24,138 nucleotides of DNA from a virus. The stretch covers positions 1-24,138 of the IMG/VR virus record IMGVR_UViG_3300034418_000202; one strand, written 5' to 3'. The translations under genes and the position numbers were made by a program. The notes below the pieces were generated by a model. The model was not told the DNA's origin, made no database searches, and worked only from the letters and a program-made list of their open reading frames with translations. The number at the start of each line of letters is the position of its first letter. The first letter of the stretch is position 1. Below are positions 6,408 to 14,770 of the stretch, in pieces.

Positions 6408-6776
6408 ATGATGAAACCGTGCGGCGATTTTCGCTGGGATTTAGAAGTTGGTCAAATAGCTGAGAGGTGGCTAGGCGACATATTAAGTGGCAACACCATA
6501 GAGGTGAAAAGGGATTTTGTAGCTTCACGAACTGGGAATGTGTTTGTGGAGTTTTCTTGTAGGAATAAGCCAAGTGGCATAGCCACAACAATGGCGACAC
6601 ATTGGGCATTCGTACTTGATGATGAAACTGTGGTATTATTACCAACAGAGAAACTGAAGACGATAGCCAGAGAAGCATATAGGAAACGCGGGCCGTTCAA
6701 GGGTGGTGAGAAGAACTTGAGTCTCGGTGTGCTAATTAGAGTTGAAAGGTTGGTAAACCATGCCATCAGTTGTTGA
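6408..6776 (+). CDS. Unknown protein, possible PD-(D/E)XK-type nuclease
   Basis: 122 residues. I place the start at ATG 6408 (or the adjacent ATG 6411), because GGAGGG at 6398-6403 lies directly upstream; the more distant ATG 6357 would put the hairpin inside the gene and has no ribosome site. The N terminus reads DFRWDLEVGQIAERWLGDIL, then NTIEVKRDF, then TGNVFVEFSCRNKPSGIATT and THWAFVLDDETVVLLPTEKL. The order of an acidic helix (Glu19), an Asp in a strand (Asp36) and a Glu in the next strand (Glu48) suggests a PD-(D/E)XK nuclease fold, although the usual Lys two residues after the Glu is Ser50 here, with Arg52 possibly replacing it. Holliday-junction or packaging-related cleavage are possibilities. 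The C terminus overlaps the next gene by 17 bases. Confidence 0.55.
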   Translation: MMKPCGDFRWDLEVGQIAERWLGDILSGNTIEVKRDFVASRTGNVFVEFSCRNKPSGIATTMATHWAFVLDDETVVLLPTEKLKTIAREAYRKRGPFKGGEKNLSLGVLIRVERLVNHAISC

Positions 6777-7356
6777 TATTTGTAATGAAGCCTTAGACTT
6801 GCTTGGCGCAGCAACCATCACATCTCTTACGCAAAACTCCAAAGAAGCCAGACTGTGTAACCGTAACTATGAATTAGTGCGGGATGCTGTGTTACGCGCA
6901 CATCCTTGGAATACGGCGGTGACACGGGCAGAACTGGCGCAAGACACTGCAACGCCAGCTTTCGGGTTTACTTACCAGTACACATTACCAACAGAACCGT
7001 TCTGCTTACGAGTTCTGTCATTCTGGGATTCAAACGTAAATAGCGATATAGCGGCTTACGATAGCAATGTCATGTATAAGATTGAAGGACGCAAAATCCT
7101 GTCAAACCAAGGCACATGCAGGATTGTATATATTGGTCGCATTGAGGACACAGAACAGTATGACTCGCTGCTTTCGTCAGCAATCGCACATCGTCTAGCT
7201 GCCGAAACAGCTTATGCAATTACAGGCAGCGGTACTGTCGCGCAAACTATGAACGCATTATATGAACAAAGATTAAGAGAAGCCAAGTCTATTGATGCTA
7301 TGGAAGGTTATCCAGAACAGCCTCAAGCAGACACATACACCAACATCAGGTTCTAA
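6760..7356 (+). CDS. Tail tubular protein A (T7 gp11-like adaptor)
   Basis: 198 residues, matching T7 gp11 (196) in length and in position before the gp12-like gene. Gp11-like proteins form the dodecameric adaptor ring linking the portal to the nozzle. The N terminus has the family pattern VVDICNEALDLLGAATITSL with an RLCNRNYELVRDAVLRAHPW motif (residues about 31-50), followed by the FGFTYQYTLPTEPFCLRVL segment. A strand IVYIGRIEDTEQYDSLLSSA and the C-terminal helix RLAAETAYAITGS complete the characteristic order. The gene starts inside the previous gene's end (17-base overlap), and the stop lies two bases before the gp12-like start. Confidence 0.93.
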   Translation: MPSVVDICNEALDLLGAATITSLTQNSKEARLCNRNYELVRDAVLRAHPWNTAVTRAELAQDTATPAFGFTYQYTLPTEPFCLRVLSFWDSNVNSDIAAYDSNVMYKIEGRKILSNQGTCRIVYIGRIEDTEQYDSLLSSAIAHRLAAETAYAITGSGTVAQTMNALYEQRLREAKSIDAMEGYPEQPQADTYTNIRF

Positions 7357-7358
7357 GC

Positions 7359-9767
7359 ATGGCGCGTGTATCCTCCATTATCACCAACTTTCGTACTGGT
7401 GAAATATCTCCAAAGCTAGAAGGCCGCATTGACTTACAAAAGTACAATGAAGCTGCCCAGACATTAAACAATATGGTTGTGTACCCGTCAGGCGGCGTTA
7501 CACGGAGACCAGGCACATACTTTGCTGGACGTACAAAAGACGGTGGTAAAGTCAGGCTGATTGATTTTGAGTTCAGCGACGAACAGGCGTATATCCTAGA
7601 GTTTGGCGCTAACTACATTCGGTTCTACAAAGATGGTGGTTTGCTAACAGAGGCTTCACAAAGCATCACAGCGGTTACACAAGCGAACCCTGCCGTAGTT
7701 ACAATTACTTCACACACATTCACAAACGGCGACAGGGTGCTAATATCCGGTGTTGCTGGCATGACAGAGTTGAACAACCGTGAATTTACTGTAGCGAATA
7801 CAACGGCTAATACATTTGAATTGTCTGGTATCGACAGCACGGCGTTTGACGCATACACAAGTGGCGGCACGGCATCGAAGATTGTTGAGGTTACGACTAC
7901 ATATTCAGTTACGGACATCTTTGAAATTAACCACGCACAGTCTGCCGATGTGTTGTACCTAGCGCACAAAGACCACGCACCAGCCAAGCTAACACGCACA
8001 ACAGCTACCAGTTTTACGCTTACTGAAATTGATTTCACTGACGGCCCTTACCTTGACGAGAATGACACGGCAACAACCCTGTATGCGTCAGCCCAGACCG
8101 GAAGCGTAACGATTACAGCATCAGCAGCATTGTTTACCGCAGCGGATGTTGGGCGTTACATCAGGTTCCGTGAGGTGCTTGAAATTGAACATGATGAGTG
8201 GGCGGCAAGCACCAGCTATGCTAATGGTGTATCTGTACGTTATAATGGACATGTGTATACTCAGGTAACAGGTTCTACCCAAACATCTGGGAACACACCG
8301 CCAGTACACCTAGAAGGCACAGAGACATATGGTGCGATTAATTGGCGTTACGACCATGATGCTACAGGTTACGTTGAAATAACCGCTTTCACAAACTCAA
8401 CAACGGTTACGGCTACAGTAAAAGAAGATTCATTTGGGAATAGCAACTTGCCTGACCACGTTGTAGGTTCTGGCAATGCTACAAAGAAATGGTCACTAGG
8501 TGCATTCGGTGGCGACCAAGGCTACCCAAAGGCAGTAGGTTTCTACGAACAACGCCTATACTTTGCTGGCACCACAGGCCAGCCGCAGACTGTATTTGGT
8601 TCTGTTAGTGCAGACTTTGAGAACCACACGCCTGGCACGAATGATGACGACGCAGTAAACCTGACGATTGCATCAGATAAGGTGAATGTTATCAGGCATT
8701 TGCTTCCAGCACGTTTCCTGCAAATCCTAACCACAAGCGCAGAATTTACGCTATCAGGTGGCACAGGTGCTACACCAGTTACACCAACAAACGTGAACGT
8801 GCTGCGTGAGACGACATTCGGTTGTTCAGAGGTAAGACCGCTACGGGCTGGCAACAGCACCATCCTTATCCAGAAGGGGCAAGAGAAGGTGAAAGAGATT
8901 ACCTTTGACTTGGACACTGATGGATTGTTGGGCATCGACTTGAGTATCCTGGCTGACCATATCCCCCGTGGTGGTCTGATTGACATGGTGTGGCAACAGG
9001 AACCAGAACTTATTGTGTGGTTTGTTCATAATGACGGACGGTTGATTGGGCTAACATACGACCGTGCTAATGCAGCTATCGGCTGGCATGACCACGACAT
9101 TGGTGGCAGCGGCATTGTTGAGAGTGTTACGGCTATCCCATCTGGCGCAGAAGACCAAGTATATGTGTCTGTAAAGCGTACTATAGACGGTGCTACTGTG
9201 CGCCATGTTGAATATCTGAAGACTATTGAGTTTGGCGATGACGTTGAGGATGCGTTCTACTTAGACAGCGGTTTGACATACGAAGGCGCGGCTACAACCA
9301 CCATTAGTGGGCTAAATCATTTAGAGGGCGAGACAGTAGCTATTTTAGCTAATGGGGCTACTCACGCTGACAAAGTTGTATCAGGTGGACGGGTCACACT
9401 AGACCGTTCATCATCTAAGGTGCATATAGGCTATGGATACACGTCTACTATTGAGACGCTGCGGCTAGAGGCTGGCGCTGACGACGGCATTGCCCAAGGT
9501 AAGATTAAGCGTATTCATGGTGTGACTGCGCGGTTCTTTAAGACAGTCGGCGCAGAGTTGGGGCCAGACCTCAACAACCTAGACAGACTACCATTCCGTG
9601 ACAGCAGCATGGCTATGAACCAAGCTGTGCCGTTGTTCACAGGCGACAAAGAGATTTATTTCCCATCAGGGTATGAGACAGATGCACGGGTTATTGTGCG
9701 GCAGTCACAGCCATTGCCTATGACTGTGCTGGCTATCATGCGGAGGTCAAACACTTTCGATGCTTAG
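7359..9767 (+). CDS. Tail tubular protein B / tail nozzle (T7 gp12-like)
   Basis: 802 residues against 794 for T7 gp12. This protein forms the hexameric nozzle that closes the tail and contacts the fibres. The start ITNFRTGEISPKLEGRIDL, followed by NNMVVYPSGGVTRRPGTYFA, is diagnostic. Two accessory inserts can be seen: residues about 102-174 (SITAVTQANPAVVTITSHTF through SGGTASK) look like the small beta domain listed as FCCH-like that recurs in phage nozzles, and residues about 279-333 (EWAASTSYANGVSVRYNGHV, then NWRY) look like a chitin-binding or CBM5/12-type carbohydrate module. The middle KKWSLGAFGGDQGYPKAVGF and FYEQRLYFAGT motifs are also typical of the family. The nozzle may therefore add glycan binding to its structural role. 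The stop overlaps the following gene by eight bases. Confidence 0.93.
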   Translation: MARVSSIITNFRTGEISPKLEGRIDLQKYNEAAQTLNNMVVYPSGGVTRRPGTYFAGRTKDGGKVRLIDFEFSDEQAYILEFGANYIRFYKDGGLLTEASQSITAVTQANPAVVTITSHTFTNGDRVLISGVAGMTELNNREFTVANTTANTFELSGIDSTAFDAYTSGGTASKIVEVTTTYSVTDIFEINHAQSADVLYLAHKDHAPAKLTRTTATSFTLTEIDFTDGPYLDENDTATTLYASAQTGSVTITASAALFTAADVGRYIRFREVLEIEHDEWAASTSYANGVSVRYNGHVYTQVTGSTQTSGNTPPVHLEGTETYGAINWRYDHDATGYVEITAFTNSTTVTATVKEDSFGNSNLPDHVVGSGNATKKWSLGAFGGDQGYPKAVGFYEQRLYFAGTTGQPQTVFGSVSADFENHTPGTNDDDAVNLTIASDKVNVIRHLLPARFLQILTTSAEFTLSGGTGATPVTPTNVNVLRETTFGCSEVRPLRAGNSTILIQKGQEKVKEITFDLDTDGLLGIDLSILADHIPRGGLIDMVWQQEPELIVWFVHNDGRLIGLTYDRANAAIGWHDHDIGGSGIVESVTAIPSGAEDQVYVSVKRTIDGATVRHVEYLKTIEFGDDVEDAFYLDSGLTYEGAATTTISGLNHLEGETVAILANGATHADKVVSGGRVTLDRSSSKVHIGYGYTSTIETLRLEAGADDGIAQGKIKRIHGVTARFFKTVGAELGPDLNNLDRLPFRDSSMAMNQAVPLFTGDKEIYFPSGYETDARVIVRQSQPLPMTVLAIMRRSNTFDA

Positions 9768-10182
9768 AATTGTGCCATTCAACTCTAGCCTTGTTAATAG
9801 CATTGAGACTGACTTTGAGTTTCCAGAAAGCATGCGGGCTGCGTTTGACAACGGCAAACAGGTTATTGGCTATGCTGTGATGGGCGATGATGACGTAGTG
9901 GCTGTCGGCGGCATACATGAGATGTGGGATGGTGTTGGCGAGGGCTGGGTAATCCTGTCCAAGCATGCGCCGAAATGGAAGCTGTCACTAGCTAGGTATG
10001 CTAAGACACTGTTTAGTAGTATACTGGCGACAACGAATTTACATCGTGTGCAAGCTAGTATTCACACGGGCGACCCAGAGGCGATTAGGTTTGCCAGATG
10101 GATGGGATTTGAAGATGAAGGTATTATGTATAAATTTGGGCCAGACGGTAGTAACTACTATCGCATGGCAAGGGTGATATAA
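9760..10182 (+). CDS. Internal virion protein, T7 gp13-like with GNAT fold
   Basis: 140 residues, lying exactly between the gp12- and gp14-like genes, as gp13 (138 residues) does in T7. The layout is that of a GNAT acyltransferase: a DNGKQVIGYAVMGDDDVVAV strand pair, a GWVILSKHAPKWKLSLARYA region, LHRVQASIHTGDPEAIRFAR and WMGFEDEGIMYKFG near the end, which is the usual 'A..faeklGFe.eg..r' signature of GNATs. The acetyl-CoA-binding Q/RxxGxG/A loop is not obvious (APKWKLSLARY sits in that place), so catalytic activity is uncertain. T7 gp13 is needed for virion morphogenesis and is likewise GNAT-like but probably inactive. ATG 9760 overlaps the nozzle gene by eight bases, and the stop shares one base with the next start. 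Confidence 0.75.
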   Translation: MLRIVPFNSSLVNSIETDFEFPESMRAAFDNGKQVIGYAVMGDDDVVAVGGIHEMWDGVGEGWVILSKHAPKWKLSLARYAKTLFSSILATTNLHRVQASIHTGDPEAIRFARWMGFEDEGIMYKFGPDGSNYYRMARVI

Positions 10183-10637
10183 TGGCTTGGCAAGCAGTAG
10201 CAGCGGGCGCAGCGCTTGCTGGCGGCGTTATGGGTTACAAGGGAAATCAAGCTGCGGCAAAAGCTGCCAAGCAAACTGCTGAGTTCAATGCACAGGTTGC
10301 CGAGAACGAAGCTGTTATATTGCGCCGTGCCAAGGTAGATGAGGAAGCAAACTTACGCCAGAATTCCGAAAGGCTGGTTTCAACTCAAAAAGTAGCGACG
10401 GCAGCTTCCGGCGTAGAAATGTCTGGGAGTCCAATGCAAGCGATAGCAGACGCTTATTTTAATGTGAACATGGATGCTTTAAAAATACAATATGCCGGTG
10501 ATATCGAAGCCACAGCAAAAGCATCTGAAGCGGCACTTGCCCGCGCTGGCGGCCGCGCAAAGGCAACAGCATATAAAACAGCATCGTACCAATCATTGCT
10601 AGAATCCGGTTCCAAAGCCGCAACCCTAATGGCGTGA
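10182..10637 (+). CDS. Internal virion protein, T7 gp14-like pore protein
   Basis: 151 residues. The N terminus has a small hydrophobic, alanine- and glycine-rich segment (AVAAGAALAGGVMGYKG, residues about 5-21), followed by a long alanine-rich helix that carries the family pattern: AEFNAQVAENEAVILRRAK, RLVSTQKVATAASGVEMSGS (the conserved 'aa.sGv...gS' turn) and IQYAGDIEATAKASEA. T7 gp14 (196 residues) is ejected from the virion first and forms the outer-membrane part of the channel for DNA entry. The shorter length here comes mostly from the ends. The ATG shares a base with the preceding TAA, so it is translationally coupled. The downstream gp15- and gp16-like genes complete the ejection set. 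Confidence 0.88.
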   Translation: MAWQAVAAGAALAGGVMGYKGNQAAAKAAKQTAEFNAQVAENEAVILRRAKVDEEANLRQNSERLVSTQKVATAASGVEMSGSPMQAIADAYFNVNMDALKIQYAGDIEATAKASEAALARAGGRAKATAYKTASYQSLLESGSKAATLMA

Positions 10638-10644
10638 GGTAAAT

Positions 10645-12984
10645 ATGCCTAAGATTCCACTATACAATCAAGGTCAAGCTGGCGGCATAAGGCTGGCTAC
10701 AGGTAGCCTTGGCCCCCGCGCTGGTTCAGAGTTTGAAGCACCAGGCCGCGCATTTGCCAGTTTAGGGGAAAGCATAACTAATATTGCTACTCAATTCGGA
10801 ATGGCAGAAAAAAATAAAAACACGGCTGACAAAGATGCTGAAATTAGTGAACGCCTTGCAAGAGAAATAAAAAACATTGAGAATGACCCCGCTTACACAA
10901 CCGCGTCAGACGCGCGCACAGCTGTAGACCTGTTGAAGACACGGACATTTAGCGAGATTGATTCGCTAGACATGACTCCTAGCCAAAAACGCGCATTACG
11001 TTCTTCTGCTGCTAAGAACCTTTCTATACAGGGGCTAGATGCTGAACAAAAAGCGTATGGTAGGGGGCTGCAAGAAAGCGGTAAGAAAATGACCGCGCTA
11101 TTTGATAGTAAGTTGGACTTGCTTAACTCTATGGTTCCTGGCGACCCAAGGGTTGACCTTATCAAAGCTGACTTGAATAATTACCGTCAAGAAGCGGAAC
11201 TAAATGGCTTTTCCCAATACTTGCCGGACGGATACAAAACATCACAGGCAACTGAGGATGTTATTGCAAAGCGTCAGGTTGCTAATGTCATTTCCAAAGA
11301 GAATGTAACTGAAACAGACATCGACAACCATGCGGTTTTTTTAACAAAGCAGTTTCGGTCTGGGCAGATTAGTGAAAGCGTGTTTAAGTCAGGTTCTAAA
11401 ACTCTTGAATCGAAGCGAAAGTCTTTAAGGCTTATTGAGGCAGCTAGTCAAAGTGAAACCCTCCAATCATTTAAAAATGTTGCGAACAACATACTTTATG
11501 ACGATGACGCCACGTTCACAGATTTAGAGGCAGCAAAAGAGGAAGCTGAAAACAAAACTGGCAGATTTGCGGGTCTTGATGACGCCGACCGCCCTGCGAT
11601 TGTATCTATCCTGAAATCTGGCATGGCAGAACGCGCGAATATTGAAGGTGCGGAAGTTGCAAAAAACCTTGAGTTCGCCGCGTTAGAAGTTGCCAGGAAT
11701 GGTATTGTCTCATCGGAAGCAAAACAAAACTTGGACAGGCTGCAAAAAATAAACCCAGTGGCAGCTGAAAAGTCAGCAAGGGTTCTTAAAGCAGCAAGCA
11801 CGGCTAATAAATTTGTCGGCGGTTTAGAACTTGCATCAAATAAAACATGGGCTGAAAGAACTGCTGATTTGGTTAAGCAGCGTGACGCTGCTGTAGACGC
11901 CGGACGCAAAGACGACGCGCTTGTTTTGAACGATGCACTAAAAACAGCCCGTGATTTGCAGATTGAACGCACTGAAGCCATCAAGAAAGACCCTAAAAAG
12001 TATTACGACTTAAATGCTAAAGGCCGCAAAGAAGAACAAAAAGGCGCTGGTTATGTTGCGTGGGCAAAGTCAGTCGACTTGCGCGATGATGAAATAACTC
12101 TTTTCACAGTAGACCAGCAAGAGAATATAAAGGAACGAATTGAAGCAGCGTCACCTTTAATGAAAGCGGCTATATACGACGAAGTAAAGTCAGAGTTCCC
12201 TGGTGCGCCTAGCCATATAATAGTGCAGTCATTTCGTAAGGCGGGTATGTCTGTTGTTGACAACATCTTGATGGTGACTGCGGGGAATCCTGTTGCTGAT
12301 GATTTAGCGGCAGCAATAGCTTATGACGACAAAGACCTAAAAGCACAGATTGGCGATGTAGACGTAGAGAAAAACATTGCACAGCATGTAATGAACGAGA
12401 TGTCTGTCTTCAATAAATCAATTACTGGCGCAAGCCAGCAAGGGCCGTTTTTAAATAGGGCCGGTATTGGTGCAGAAGGCAACACAGGCGGTCGGGAATC
12501 TTTTGTGGGGGAAATGAACGCAGCTGTTCTAAAGTTAGCAAAACTTTATTTTGTTAAAGGGAATGACCCAGCTAAGGCTGCGCGCATGGCTGCGCGCGTC
12601 CACACATCGCAGTTTGTGTATTCAGAAATAAACGACCAGCCAATTAGGGTTCCGGCTAAATATGGCCAAGCTGACGCAGACAAATTTGCTGCTGGTTTAT
12701 CTCAGGTATTAAAGCAACTGCGCCCAGAACAAATCCAGCTACAGTCTGGCGCTAACGAAACAGAACAGCAAATAAAAACAGACTTAGCTGTTAGTCGTAT
12801 TCGCACAAAAGGGGCGTGGCTGACTACTGGAGACAGCAAGGGTGTCTACTTGGTTGATGAGTTAGGTGTTCCAGTAAAAGACAGGGACAATAAGCGCATA
12901 ACAATCATGTTCGCTAATATTGCGGGGGCAGCAAGCGTCTCCGACATTCCAGACTTACCGTCTGAGTTTGGGGATACCCCATAA
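10645..12984 (+). CDS. Internal virion (ejection) protein, T7 gp15-like
   Basis: 779 residues against 747 for T7 gp15, in the same gene position. The start is ATG 10645 with GAGG at 10637-10640 region just upstream. The protein is long, mostly helical and rich in Ala, Lys, Asp and Glu, without a signal peptide or catalytic motif that I can recognise. The N terminus (IPLYNQGQAGGIRLATGSLG) is the short conserved leader typical of marine podovirus gp15 equivalents, followed by AFASLGESITNIATQFG. In T7, gp15 with gp16 forms the periplasmic tube for genome entry; I infer the same here from length, helical nature and synteny rather than residue-level similarity. A short TGGGG/CCCCA inverted repeat (12969-12982) marks the end of the gene. 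Confidence 0.82.
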   Translation: MPKIPLYNQGQAGGIRLATGSLGPRAGSEFEAPGRAFASLGESITNIATQFGMAEKNKNTADKDAEISERLAREIKNIENDPAYTTASDARTAVDLLKTRTFSEIDSLDMTPSQKRALRSSAAKNLSIQGLDAEQKAYGRGLQESGKKMTALFDSKLDLLNSMVPGDPRVDLIKADLNNYRQEAELNGFSQYLPDGYKTSQATEDVIAKRQVANVISKENVTETDIDNHAVFLTKQFRSGQISESVFKSGSKTLESKRKSLRLIEAASQSETLQSFKNVANNILYDDDATFTDLEAAKEEAENKTGRFAGLDDADRPAIVSILKSGMAERANIEGAEVAKNLEFAALEVARNGIVSSEAKQNLDRLQKINPVAAEKSARVLKAASTANKFVGGLELASNKTWAERTADLVKQRDAAVDAGRKDDALVLNDALKTARDLQIERTEAIKKDPKKYYDLNAKGRKEEQKGAGYVAWAKSVDLRDDEITLFTVDQQENIKERIEAASPLMKAAIYDEVKSEFPGAPSHIIVQSFRKAGMSVVDNILMVTAGNPVADDLAAAIAYDDKDLKAQIGDVDVEKNIAQHVMNEMSVFNKSITGASQQGPFLNRAGIGAEGNTGGRESFVGEMNAAVLKLAKLYFVKGNDPAKAARMAARVHTSQFVYSEINDQPIRVPAKYGQADADKFAAGLSQVLKQLRPEQIQLQSGANETEQQIKTDLAVSRIRTKGAWLTTGDSKGVYLVDELGVPVKDRDNKRITIMFANIAGAASVSDIPDLPSEFGDTP

Positions 12985-12985
12985 C

Positions 12986-14770
12986 ATGGTAGATTTATTT
13001 ATCCCAGAACAAACTGATGACCCAGTTTTAAGTGGTAATCTGCTTGATTACACATATTCCGATGATAGCCTGGTATTCACTACTGCCATTGAAGATGCTT
13101 TATACAGCAATCCGACTACATCTTTATTTAGAATGGGTGAACTATATTTAGCTAATCGGTCTGGCAAAAAGCTAAGTAAAGATGATTGGTTGCAAAGTGA
13201 GTTCTATCGTGAGGGTTTAACGGTAGGCGACGACGGGATTACCGATGAGGCCGCAGCTGTATTGGCCGAGAGGTTTGATTACAGAACAAGACGCGACCAA
13301 ATCTTTTCACGTTCACAGGAAGGTTTTGGCACTAGCGCAATCATGCTTGGTGGTGGCTTCTTAGGCAGCATGTTCGACCCGTTAGCTGTAGGTGCATCAA
13401 TAGTTCCAAGTATCGCTGTTGGGCGCTTGGCATATAGTGCTACACAGACAGGCAGATTGGCTAGGGCAGCAAAGAAAATTGACGATGTGAGTGCGGCTAA
13501 TAAAGCAAAGTACGGCGCAACAGCGACCAGGCTTGCTGAAGGCGGCTTAGTCGGCGGTGCTGAAGCAGCTTTGTTTGAACCATTCATTTACGGCGCTGCG
13601 AGGTACGAACAGGATGACACTTACGGCGCTATGGATTCATTTATGAACATAGTGTTTGGTACTGCACTTGGCGGCGGCTTGCATGCTGTTACTGGTAAAG
13701 TTGGTGACATGACTAAACGTGCATCACCGCAAACAATAAACAATGCGTTGCAAACATCTGTTGGCGAACTTGTCACGACAGGTCAAGTGCGCGGCGCATC
13801 AAAGATAATCGAGGCAGATGTTCAGACAAGAACTGCTGGTGTTTCAGCGCGGAGACTTGACCCTCAAAGAAACCCTGGCGCGTTTGGTTCACCGCCGCGC
13901 GGCATGTTTGAGGAAGATATTATCCCAGAGGTAAAAGGTGTCGCTTACCCAGAAATTCTTAGGGCAGCATTGCCGTCTAACCGTGCAAAATTACGCCCAC
14001 AAACACTACGCCAGGCTGTTCTAGCGCGTGGGGGGATAGACCCCAACGACCCAAACCTTGCAGACCTTGGCGAAGCCGCAAAAGGAATTAAGCGTAGCCG
14101 TGCTAAAGGCGGTGTTTCTATTGACGAAATAGGTCTGCGGCTGACGGAAGAAGGTTACTTTGATGGGCGAGTTCCAGATGGTGAACGCCCCACTGTAGCG
14201 GAGATTATTGACGCGATTGTAGAAGATTACGATAGCAGCGACGGCAAAACTTTGCACAGCGGTAGGTTTTTTTCGCCCAGAGACCCTAGGCTACCAGCTT
14301 TTGAAAAAGCAGAAGAATTGTTTGAGGAGGCACGGCTTTTAGGAATTGACCCAAAAGGCATGCGCCAGGAAGACTTCTACAGAGTTCTTGGTCAAAAGCA
14401 AGATTTTGAGTTGCGCGGGATGGAAGCCCACAGTCGTCCAGAAGGCCCAAGCCAGGATGACATTGATTCATCAATAGCTGACGCGGAAGCTGCTGGTTAT
14501 CGTGGTATTGAGTTCAGCGAGTTTAGCAAAATGATGCGAGAGTTAGACGCAGAACCAGAATACAATCCGGTTGCTAGAGATGCTGATGATATAGAACTGA
14601 CAGCGATGATTGAGGACATAAAGGCCAGGGTGGAAAATGGCGAACTAGATTCCAATGAGGTTGCAGAATATTTAGCTGAAGCCGACAATATTATTCGGCA
14701 AGCTGAAAACCACGACTCATTAGCGCACCAGGCTGTAGCCTGTATTACAGGGAAATCATTCACAACATGA
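12986..14770 (+). CDS. Internal virion protein, N-terminal part of a divided gp16-like function
   Basis: 594 residues from ATG 12986, one base after the previous stop. A start further upstream at 12920 would overlap the gp15-like gene by 65 bases and adds a poor N terminus, so it is rejected. The segment GFGTSAIMLGGGFLGSMFDP and following residues (about 113-151) and SFMNIVFGTALGGGLHAVTG (about 218-237) are hydrophobic and could insert into membrane. Residues about 335-430 (LRQAVLARGGIDPNDPNL, then a SIDEIGLRLTEEGYF motif) match a helical module I know from large polyvalent and inner-capsid phage proteins. No lytic transglycosylase motif of the T7 gp16 type is visible. Together with the next gene it totals 1460 residues, near the 1318 of T7 gp16. 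The TGA overlaps the next ATG. Confidence 0.75.
   Translation: MVDLFIPEQTDDPVLSGNLLDYTYSDDSLVFTTAIEDALYSNPTTSLFRMGELYLANRSGKKLSKDDWLQSEFYREGLTVGDDGITDEAAAVLAERFDYRTRRDQIFSRSQEGFGTSAIMLGGGFLGSMFDPLAVGASIVPSIAVGRLAYSATQTGRLARAAKKIDDVSAANKAKYGATATRLAEGGLVGGAEAALFEPFIYGAARYEQDDTYGAMDSFMNIVFGTALGGGLHAVTGKVGDMTKRASPQTINNALQTSVGELVTTGQVRGASKIIEADVQTRTAGVSARRLDPQRNPGAFGSPPRGMFEEDIIPEVKGVAYPEILRAALPSNRAKLRPQTLRQAVLARGGIDPNDPNLADLGEAAKGIKRSRAKGGVSIDEIGLRLTEEGYFDGRVPDGERPTVAEIIDAIVEDYDSSDGKTLHSGRFFSPRDPRLPAFEKAEELFEEARLLGIDPKGMRQEDFYRVLGQKQDFELRGMEAHSRPEGPSQDDIDSSIADAEAAGYRGIEFSEFSKMMRELDAEPEYNPVARDADDIELTAMIEDIKARVENGELDSNEVAEYLAEADNIIRQAENHDSLAHQAVACITGKSFTT

Noticed and set aside
7662-7880. Ubiquitin-pathway link from the FCCH-like domain of the nozzle
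   Set aside because: This small beta domain recurs in phage structural proteins; nothing else in the window suggests ubiquitin-like conjugation.
12920-12985. Upstream start extending the 594-residue internal virion protein
   Set aside because: The added residues overlap the gp15-like gene and look like an out-of-frame translation; ATG 12986 directly after the previous stop fits the local pattern.
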